From assembly GCA_033557835.1 (NCBI GenBank), contig JAWQRO010000128.1, positions 1 through 53,638 on the forward strand: 53,638 bases of DNA, in the 5' to 3' direction. The notes under the pieces were generated by a model. That model did not search any database. It saw only the letters and a list, made by a program, of their open reading frames with translations, and was not told the origin of the DNA. Shown here one piece after another: positions 46,022-53,638 of the stretch (positions are counted from its first letter, which is position 1; each line of letters starts with the position of its first letter). The DNA is from Helochares maculicollis (lineage: Eukaryota > Arthropoda > Insecta > Coleoptera > Hydrophilidae). A program made the position numbers and the translations under genes.

Positions 46022-46632
46022 TAGTAATAGAACGACCAACCAGCATCAAAAAGATGACAATATACCAATAGAAGTACAAATTGAATCACTCTCAATGGAA
46101 AGCATTCGCAGAGTCTACCAAGGTTGGCGACCAAATAAGTTTGCAAAAGATACCAAAACTGACGAATCTAACGAAGGGAGGTGCTAGCGGCATATGAAAG
46201 CTGTGCAGAAGAAGCTGCACGGGAATCTATACGTTAACACAAACTTAACATAAATACCAACAGTCAGACCAACCCGTGGTTCTGTGAAGAATTGGCTTGC
46301 AGAAACAAATATGAAAAGTTATTTAGTCTACGAAAGTTAACCCAAAATAGAACAACATGGCATATATGTGGGGGCCAGGAACAGGCTCAGCCCAAGAATT
46401 AAGGCAATTGGAATAAATTTAAGAGCACCTAAAATCATCATCTATACGGAAAGGGACAATGCTCAAAAACAAGAGGAAGCTACACGGGAATCTATACGTT
46501 AACGCAAACTTAACATAAATACTAACAGTCAGCCCAAGCCGTGGTTCTGTGAAGAATTAACCTGCAGAAATAAATATAAAAAGCTATTTATTCTACGAAA
46601 GTTAACCAACAATAGAACGACATAGCATATAC
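46022..46632 (+). pseudogene. LINE fragment with an internal duplication
   Basis: Frame pieces such as NPWFCEELACRNKYEKLFSLRKL correspond to the linker between the endonuclease and reverse transcriptase domains of non-LTR elements (the PWF-x-EE block). The block 46210-46366 is repeated at 46475-46632, a spacing of 265 bp, with the same reading frame and about 90% identity. This is most likely the continuation of the LINE interrupted by the lineage-5 mariner. Confidence 0.62.
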
Positions 46633-46799
46633 ACAGTGCGGCAATTACATTCTGGGACTGAAGCTATATCTCAGCAACCAGCAGCTACATCTGTTTAAAG
46701 TTCATGTCATATAAAGTTTGGATATATATAAACATCCACATTAGGTTTTTATTGAAATCGGTTGACATTTATCATTGTTTTTGATATTTTGTTGATCAG
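46633..46799. other. Leader of the lineage-6 mariner
   Basis: AT-rich segment upstream of the next transposase remnant. It may include that element's 5' end, but I could not find a matching inverted end. Confidence 0.35.
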
Positions 46800-46812
46800 T
46801 TTATTTTGTTAG

Positions 46813-47445
46813 ATGTCGGAAATTAGTAATGGAACAACGTGCTGCTATTAAATTTCAAGCTAAACTTGGCACAGGAATGTTCAAAATGATACAAAAAGTG
46901 TATGAAAGTGAGTGCTTATCACGGTGAAAGACTTTTGAGTGACATAAGCGATTTTTGGAAGGCAGACAATTACTGCAGGACGACGAACGTGTGGGAAGTC
47001 CAATAAGAATTCAAACAGCAGATTCAAAAAGTTCAAGAATTTGCATCCAATGATAGCGAAGTGTCACTGAGAATGACGACATTTACAAAGAGAGAATACG
47101 ACAAATTGTTAAAGAAGATTTGGGCAAAACAAAAGTCTGTGCTAAATTTGTTCCGCACACACTAACCCAAGAGCAAAATTTGATGAAACTGAAACATTCC
47201 AAAGAGATTGTACGAGCAGCAAATATCAGCTCAATCTTCCTCAAATCAATTGTTAGTAGTGCCGAGACCTGATGTTTTCAATATGACCCAAAAACAAAAC
47301 GTCAAAGTGTCGAATGGAAGTCAAAATCATCACCTCAAGCCAAGAATACAGGAAAAATCAAGACAATGTTCATTGTTTTCTTGGATAGCAAAGGCATCAT
47401 CCACCGTGAGTTGGTCCCCCAGGGTCAAAATAGGAAAATAGGACC
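46813..47445 (+). pseudogene. Mariner-family transposase remnant (lineage 6)
   Basis: Starting at an ATG near 46813 (MSEIS), the frames read EQRAAIKFQAKLGTG, then DDERVGSPI, then IRQIVKEDLGKTKVCAKFVPHTLTQEQ. After a gap they read YDPKTKRQSVEWKSKSSPQAKNT and KIKTMFIVFLDSKGIIHRELVPQGQ. This is the N-terminal and central part of the mariner group related to the one domesticated in vertebrate SETMAR. The segment around the first catalytic Asp is deleted and everything after the GIIH block is gone. Heavily frameshifted and old. Confidence 0.82.
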
Positions 47446-47808
47446 AATATCAAAGCAGACAACAACACACAGCTGGCAAACATTCTATGCCTGGGTGGAG
47501 TTGGGCAAGAGGACATTTAAAGTCAATTCTTGTTAAATCGTTTGCTGGATAAAATAATACAAGTAGTGTCTCGTTACTGGATTTTTGATACAGTTTGGGC
47601 AGCAATGAAGCCAATAACTTAACATGATCGTCTTTGTTGATAAAACAATAACAATTACATTCGCCAGAGAGCCAATCAGGGGTAAACTGGTGCTGGATAT
47701 CAAGTCCAGTGAACTAGTTGGGCAATTCAAACTCCTGAGAATGGTCCAGCTGTTAAAGCCCAGTCAGGATGATTGAGGAAGATCGTATGGTCAAAACGCA
47801 TGCACAAC
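47446..47808. other. Unassigned segment between transposon pieces
   Basis: Open in places (for example FVDKTITITFAREPIRGKL near 47630-47685) but not assignable. It may be LINE sequence. Confidence 0.35.
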
Positions 47809-47925
47809 AAGATAAGGATCTGAAAAACCTGCATAATACCTACTATATAATGAATGGAGATATATTTGGAAGGACAAGCCGAAGACTAACAGTTTGTTGG
47901 CTGTCACTGAGAAGTAGAACTACGA
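47809..47925 (+). repeat. Direct repeat flanking lineage-4 mariner, left copy
   Basis: Similar to 49340-49446 (shared aaaacctgcataatacctac and later gactaa, ctgagatgaag-type blocks), about 75% by eye. In the right copy the following sequence encodes a LINE tail, so both are LINE-derived. Confidence 0.65.
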
Positions 47926-49178
47926 AGACAGTCCGATAAGTACTTAGCCTCACCACTCGATGGTTCCAGTAGCGCAAGTGAGATTTACTATCGTGTAGTA
48001 CATTCTCTTAGACGGGCACTGTCGAAATTTCAATGGAATCGGACTCGTAATTTTGTTTTGACCGCGTGTGGAAGCGGACGTGTCTGTGGATTTTTCAAAA
48101 AAAAAGTACAATATCGGTCGATTATCCGACAGTTGTTTTTGGAAAGGATATTGTGCAGTGAAATTAAAGAGTGATTGGATGATGTGTACGGTGACTCTTC
48201 TCCTTCGATGGCGACCATTGGTTTGACGAGTTTCAAAGTGGTCGCATGTCGGTTTTTGATGAGCCACGCCAAGGTGCCTCGGAAATAGCTACCACGAAGG
48301 ATATCGTGATAAAAATCCACGATCGCATATTGGCAGACCGCCGATTGAAGGTGCGCGACATGGTTGAAACAGTAGGCATCTCACAAGACGACGTGGGTCA
48401 TATCCAGCATGAAATTTTAGCGCGATGGGTGCCGCGTTTGCTCACTCCGGACAAGCGCAACCGTGAGAACACTTAAGAGCAATGTTTGACGTTGTTTAAG
48501 CGCAATCCGAAGGAGTTTCTGCGTCGTTTCATGAGCGTCCACGAAACATAGATTTAGTGCTATACACCAGAGACCAAGAAACAGTCGAAACAGTGCACTA
48601 CACCAAGCGAACGTGATCCAAAGAAGGCGAAGACTGTCCTATCTGCCGGAAAGGTGATGGCCGCTGATTTCTGGGATTATCAAGGTGTGATCTAAATTGA
48701 CTAGCTGAAGAAGGGCAAAACGGTCACAGGCCTCTATTATGCCGAATTACTGTGTCGATTCGATGCCGAATTGTAGAAAAACCGGCCCCATTTGGCCAAG
48801 AAGAAAGTACTCTTCCAGTATGACAACGCACCGGCTCACACCTTTGCCATAGCCACGGTCAAATTGGTCGAATTGCACTACGAACTGCTGCTCCATCCAC
48901 CTTATTCTCCAGATTTGACCCCATGTCACTTTTTTTATTTCCAAACTAGAAAAAGTTACTCGCCAGGCAGAAATTTGAATCGAATGAGGAAGTTATAGTC
49001 GCCACGGAGACCTACTTTGAGGACTTCAAGAAAACGCATTTTTCAGATGGGTTAAAGAAGTTGGAGCATCGTTGAGTCAAGTGTATCGAGCTAAACGGAG
49101 ACTGTGTTGAGAAATAAATCTCCACTTTTAAAAAATGTTTGTTGTTCTTTTGTAGGCTATGAACTTATCGGACAGCCT
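47926..49178 (+). mobile_element. Mariner transposon (lineage 4), near full length
   Basis: Ends at 47928-47949 and 49154-49177 share GTCCGATAAGT in inverted orientation (47931-47941; complement at 49163-49173), with looser similarity over about 22 bp. The spacing is about 1.25 kb. Confidence 0.87.
48130..49110 (+). pseudogene. Mariner transposase, dead (lineage 4)
   Basis: Reads through the helix-turn-helix region (DEFQSGRMSVFDEPRQG, then DRILADRRLKVRDMVETVGI), LARWVPRLLTPDKRNRENT, FKRNPKEFLRRF, TPETKKQSKQ, VMAADFWDYQGVI, then AKKKVLFQYDNAPAHTF and HPPYSPDLTPCHFFYF, to a degraded tail. The first catalytic Asp is His (VHET, followed by stops where Trp is expected). The second is kept (YDNAPAH). 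The third is His (TPCHFF), with 34-residue spacing. The catalytic site is therefore lost in addition to several stops. It resembles a group of mariners very widespread in insects. Confidence 0.9.
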
Positions 49179-49339
49179 TCTTTGGATCACGTTCGCTGGG
49201 TGTAGTGCACTGTTTCGACTGTTTCTTGGTCTCTGGTGTATAGCACTAAATCTATGTTTCGTGGACGCTTATGAAACGACACAGAAACTCCTTCGGATTG
49301 CGCTTAAACAACGTCAAACATTGCTCTTAATTGTAAGGC
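49175..49339 (-). repeat. Inverted copy of an internal mariner segment
   Basis: 49175-49330 is the reverse complement of 48473-48629 with only about three differences. It starts at the element's own right end, sharing the short word gac..gcc. It includes the same Asp-to-His change and the following stop codon. Confidence 0.9.
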
Positions 49340-49446
49340 AAGGTAAGGCTCTGTAAAACCTGCATAATACCTACCATGATATAAGGGATGGTGACACAGA
49401 ACGACACGCCAAAGACTAAAAGTTAGTTGAGATTTACTGAGATGAA
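49340..49446 (+). repeat. Direct repeat flanking lineage-4 mariner, right copy
   Basis: Partner of 47809-47925. It leads without a break into the LINE tail. Confidence 0.65.
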
Positions 49447-49600
49447 GGCTCTGAGAACTATTCTAGGTACGACTAGGAGAGATCGGATGAGAAATGTTGA
49501 AATCCGAGAGCAATGTGATATACTGGACATAGTACGATAGGAGAGGGATATGGTCATGAGCAGAGAAAAGAGAACCGCAGACTACCGCGAATAGCCCCTA
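49425..49600 (+). pseudogene. C-terminal tail of a non-LTR retrotransposon ORF2
   Basis: One frame gives TEMKALRTILGTTRRDRMRN, then VEIREQCDILDIV and a degraded basic tail. The EMK-x-LR-x-I-x-G-x-x-RRDR-x-RN and I-R-x-x-C blocks are characteristic of the end of reverse transcriptase proteins of many arthropod LINEs. No reverse transcriptase core is present, so this is a short remnant, possibly of the same element as 44280-44760 and 46022-46632. Confidence 0.72.
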
Positions 49601-49685
49601 AACAATACAGTATCTACTTAAGCTTCTTACATTTAGAGATATCTGCGCTGTTGATGCAGATGCTGCATGTGAATGCAAAATGGTT

Positions 49686-50643
49686 GACTTGTGAACGCTG
49701 GTTTCCACTTTTCAAAAGTGGTAATTTCAATGTTGTTGACAAAGAACATGAAAATTGACCAAAAAAGTATGAAGACGAGGAATTACAAGCATTACTGGAT
49801 AAAGACAAATGATGACGGAACAGTTGAATGACATTCGGCAAGCCATATCTGATCACCTGAGAGCCATGGGGAAGATTCAAAAGGTTGGAAAATGTGTTCC
49901 AAACAAACTGAACGAACGACAGATGGAAAGACGAAAATCTGTGTGCGAAATGCTGCATTTACGCCACAAAAGAATGGGTTTTTTGCATCGGGTTGTAACT
50001 GGCGATAAAAAATGCAAATATTTTGAGAATCCCATACGGAAGAAATCGTGGACAATGCCAGGACAAACATCAACGTCGAGTACAAAACCGGATCGTTTTA
50101 GGAAGACAATGCTGTGTGTGTGGTGGGATCAATAGGGAGTGGTGTACTATGAGCTTCATAAACTCGGCGAAATAGTTAATACCGTCCGCTACCGACAACA
50201 AATGATCAATTTAAACCACGCATTGATCGAAAATCGCCCAGAACGGGCTCGAAGACACGGCAAAGTCATTCTGCAGCATGAAAACGCTTCTGCACATTCA
50301 GCCAAAGTGGTCAAAAAAACCATTTCTACGCTTGGTTGGGAACTCCTACCTCACCTGTTGTATTCACCAGAACTAACGCCTTCTGATTATCATCTCTTCT
50401 CATCGATGAGACACGCACTGGCTGAGCAACACTTCAAGACATTCGAGGATATGCAAAAATGGCTCGATGAAATTAATGAAAGTTGAAGCTTTGTTTTGGA
50501 ATGGTAGCCATAAATTGCCCGAGAGATGGATAAAATTTGAAAAAAGCGAGGACCAATACTTTGAATAAAAAATGTGTTACCATTGTTCTTAAATAATTGC
50601 GAATTTTTCATTAGAAAACGACATTTTAAACTTGTGTACCTGA
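49686..50643 (+). pseudogene. 5'-truncated mariner transposase (lineage 3, copy 3)
   Basis: It starts abruptly at CERWFPLFKSGNFNVV, inside the second helix of the DNA-binding region. It continues RQAISDHLRAMGKIQKVGKCVPNKL, then FLHRVVTGDKKCKYF, then WWDQ, a single UAG at 50136, then VYYELHKLGEIVNT to SPELTPSDYHLF and the end LPERWIKFEKSEDQYFE. The first catalytic Asp is intact, the second is Glu (QHENASAH) and the third is intact. The inverted 3' end lies at 50615-50642. Apart from the missing N-terminus, the Asp-to-Glu change and a few stops, it is better preserved than copy 1. Confidence 0.9.
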
Positions 50644-53510
50644 TAGCATTAGTACTTTTACCAAACATTGCTATTATAGGAGCTAGACTACTCACTATGG
50701 GCATTGTGAAAATCTCCACAAGAAATAGAAATACAAATACGTTACGACTATATTAATATTTTATACCAAAATGACTTAGTTGTAGTAATTCTCACGCCCA
50801 TCAAATCGTGTTTTGACATTTTTCAGACATAGCTTCTAAAAAGAACAGATTTCGAATGTCGAAACTTGCCTTCTGATTTTATAATTTTATAAATTATGAA
50901 CGGATATAAAAACTAATTATTTTGTGCAAACATTTGTACCAGAAGTGTTTTGTAATGAGGAAATAAGCATATAAAGGATATTTCAACGGCGCGTATTGAT
51001 CCCTAATAATTTCAGCTTATAAATTCGGAGGCAACCTTCCACAAAACGAAGCCAGTAGTCGCGAAATAAAGCCCAAATACCCCTGTGGCGAAGGCATCGA
51101 AGCCAAAATCGTAATATAGAATGTATGAAAAACCCATTTATGTTTCCGCATGCACATCAAATGTAAAGGCGGCATGAATTTTGAGCGGGTAATTCAAATG
51201 TACGCGGCAATTCGAACCGAAACAAGAGCGCACGGGTAGCGGAAAATTTGTATAAAAAGAGGAAAGCAAGTGTTGACATCTTTTCAATCTGCACAAAGGG
51301 GAATACAAGGAGGGGTTGAAGTTTCCGCACGTGCTCACCAACTTAATCATCCTCAAAAGAGCAAAAAAGAGCAAATAAATAAGTTTTGAAAGTTTCAACC
51401 GAGGCGACCTTTCCTCAGGTTTGTTTTCCTATTTTCTCCTGGTAGTTCAGGACACACCGGCTTATAACTTCACCAGTAATTAAACTACTTAAGAGTACAT
51501 TAATTATGTGTAGTGAGAAGTAGCGCCGTCGGTTTTTTGCGAGCGAATTTTCGATCGTGGTCGCCGCGTTTCCCGCATTAATTTTTCGTGAAATCATCCC
51601 GGCACTTAGCAATTCCATCTTCTTGTAATTGCGCCTTTTTAGTCGGGTCGCCAACGGGAAAAGAGGAAGAGTTAACAAGAAAATTAGTTTACGAGACGTA
51701 TATTTTCATTAATTAAAGAGCTTAAGAAGTAACTTGGTAACTCAAACAACCACAAACTATTCCAATTTCGGGGAGGCTTTGTCACCCTCGTCCTCCTGCC
51801 TTCAACGCTAATGGGACAGTGAAAAATTGCCCACTAAGAAAATCTGCGCGAAACTTATGATCCTCATAATATGTGCAGGAGGTGCATCATTATTTAAATG
51901 AAGTGGAATCCTCCCGCTTACTTAAGCAGCCCCCTTGAAATTGCAGCGCGAGCGCGCAATGAGCGTCGCCGAAACGTGCGGCGCCCTCCTGCTGCCACCC
52001 TCGCGAATTAATAAACAAATGCAGACTACAAGGTACATAATTCAAACATTGACAATTTTGAGCGATGCCCTGTTCAGTCATGAATGCCAAAACGGCACCG
52101 GATGGTCAAATAAAAAATGTCCAAGGGTGATTAATGTTCCATCGGGGACACAAATGTGCCATAGTTTAATTTGTAATTGATACATTCAATAATCCAGCGT
52201 CGCAATGTCTCCACCCTCGGCCCTTCGCCCCTTTACACGCCCTTATCCCGAATGTAATTGCCCAGTATTAATGCGAAATCAATAATTTAATTTGTATTTG
52301 CCTATCGCATATGGGGTTTAGCATTAGTTCAGTTTAGCCCATTAGCTTTATCTTAATAGTGTTAATGACCAATTTTGTCGCCAGTCTACGTTAATTAACT
52401 TTATCATGTAATAAACACTCGAAGAAATACGTAATCCATTGTTTATGGCCGACCCTCTGCTTGAGGCCGCCCGGGTCGTTAATCAAAATCACCAAGTTGT
52501 AAAATCAGCTCGGCTCGGAAAGTTCGAGTGGAGCGAAGCCGAGCCGAAACATTCTTATTTTCTCATCAGCCAAATATACACCAAAGTCTGAATACCTACA
52601 TCAATATGTAGAAGCCCCCTGAGGGTGTATTTCTTTATTTCTCGCAATAATACAGCCCGTGGCTGTTTAAAGGCGTTCGCCGGGATGAAACAGGCTCGCG
52701 CCGCCACCCTTCGCCGCGCTGCGCCACCAGCCACCACCTCCGCCACCGGCAGGCACCGAGACAAGGAAACTTGGCGAAAACTCATAAAAAACGGCGAACT
52801 TTGTTGCCATTTGCATATTTTTTATATCAATTCAGATGTCAACGGAGACCTTTCATTTCATCTTCTGACTAAGATGGAACACTTTTTAAATTAGATTCCT
52901 TTTTCCTGTTTTGCGCCACGGCTCCATGTATGAAACTTACTGTTTTCTAGATTTGATTTTCTCGAACAGCGCCTTCGATGAGGAACATCAGCTGGGACTG
53001 AATAGTGTTTGGGATTTGGACGTATTGTGAGTAATGAGAGGCACAATCGCGGATTTGGTCGCAGAAGACGTATTGGCCGAATGGGGGTGTTTCCGCCCAC
53101 TTGGATTTAGTTAATCCGATTGTAGTTTGTCAGACAATTTTTCTACGTTCATTGAGAACATCACCAGCAATTTCCACGTAGAAATTTGGCGATACCTTGT
53201 TTTAATGTGCTAATTCCGTTTTCGACGACGATTTTTAACACATTGTTTATTTCACGAAATTAGCGGATAAGACTGAATGAGCGTTTTAACTCTTTAGTGG
53301 TATAAATAGTTGTTATACAGCTATTTATACTGACATAACTGCTTGCCAAAAGATATAAAACCATTATCTGAGTTTCATTCATGAAGTCAGCTTGCGTGAT
53401 TAGTTATCTCATAAATCGATGGTTAGTATCTTGTTGAGATTTGAGTATATGACCACCGACTGATTGTGTAAATATGTCACACTAGCAATTGCTTTGCTTA
53501 CGGCAATAAA
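50644..53510. other. Long stretch without a recognisable gene
   Basis: Mixed sequence. Short frames at 51138-51398 and 51415-51678 (minus), at 51935-52180 (plus), and on both strands at 52555-52894 have no recognisable domain. The piece at 52670-52760 is GC-rich. Only one structured element was noticed (52506-52545). Confidence 0.45.
52506..52546 (+). repeat. Hairpin with GCGAAGC at its edge
   Basis: ctcggctcgg and ccgagccga face each other in inverted orientation around a ~20-nt loop that contains ggagcgaagc. This is a lone structured GC-rich island like the one at 9218. Confidence 0.65.
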
Positions 53511-53513
53511 ATA

Positions 53514-53638
53514 TTGGGTTGGCAACTAAGTAATTGCGGATTTCACTCATCGATGGCTTCAGTTGAATTTTTAGGTTTGCAGACGTAGTACAAATGTAAA
53601 ACACATTTTGTTATTTGATAGTTGGTAATTTAGCTGTC
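53514..53638 (+). mobile_element. 5' end of a mellifera-type mariner, cut by the window
   Basis: ttgggttggcaactaagtaa followed by ttgcggattt is the well-known inverted end of mellifera-subfamily mariners, preceded by TA. The ~95 bp after it are AT-rich leader. The transposase would start beyond the window, so its state is unknown. Confidence 0.85.

Noticed and set aside
48747..48944. Minus-strand frame resembling the 42554-42772 frame as a conserved protein
   Set aside because: Both are antisense shadows of the same mariner catalytic segment.
52555..52894. Opposing Ala/Arg-rich open frames as a coding exon
   Set aside because: The composition follows from a GC-rich stretch, both strands are equally open, and no start context or splice support exists.

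Overview
The window is AT-rich, intron-poor eukaryotic DNA that looks like an insect (arthropod) genome. The evidence is at least seven lineages of mariner-type transposase remains with D,D34D-type motifs and TA-associated inverted ends, a piggyBac remnant, non-LTR retrotransposon pieces, and large families of inverted and tandem repeats. No complete host gene, rRNA or functional tRNA could be recognised. The best candidate for host coding sequence is one possible first exon at about 12310-12542, with a hydrophobic N-terminus and a splice donor. Nearly every other open frame is either a shadow or a decayed transposase.

Layout. 0-2.5 kb: a degraded mariner piece, unannotated sequence and a 17-bp minisatellite. 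2.5-5.7 kb: family A, a long tandem array of ~63-bp units running forward and then turning round into a short reverse arm (a foldback). 9.2-11.9 kb: a solo double hairpin, then family C elements with ~50-bp inverted ends, one of them filled with ~154-bp tandem repeats. 12.3 kb: the candidate exon. 13-16 kb: minisatellites (19 bp and ~25 bp), a C-rich stretch and a CT/CA tract. 16.3-17.6 kb: a nearly full mariner. 18.4-20.9 kb: an internally deleted mariner whose 5' end has been amplified into three ~643-bp tandem copies. 20.9-24.5 kb: nothing recognised. 24.5-29.7 kb: family B, an array of elements whose ends carry strings of near-perfect hairpins. 29.9-31.2 kb: a diverged repeat pair, a tRNA-like SINE trace and a mariner end. 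33.9-37.2 kb: more family B ends and a 2.2-kb array of ~46-bp units. 37.2-40.1 kb: nothing recognised. 40.1-50.6 kb: a transposon graveyard in which mariner lineages, piggyBac and LINE pieces are nested, inverted and fused. 50.6-53.5 kb: nothing recognised apart from one hairpin. 53.5 kb to the end: the 5' terminus of another mariner that leaves the window.

The most interesting pattern is shared by families A, B, C and the solo copy at 9.2 kb. All contain the core GCGAAGC or its complement, usually as a hairpin with a C(GAA)G triloop, at or near repeat ends and in inverted orientation. d(GCGAAGC) is known to form an exceptionally stable single-stranded DNA mini-hairpin. I infer, without proof, that these are related non-autonomous foldback elements whose mobilisation or amplification uses a structured single-stranded signal. 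No gene for such an enzyme is visible here.
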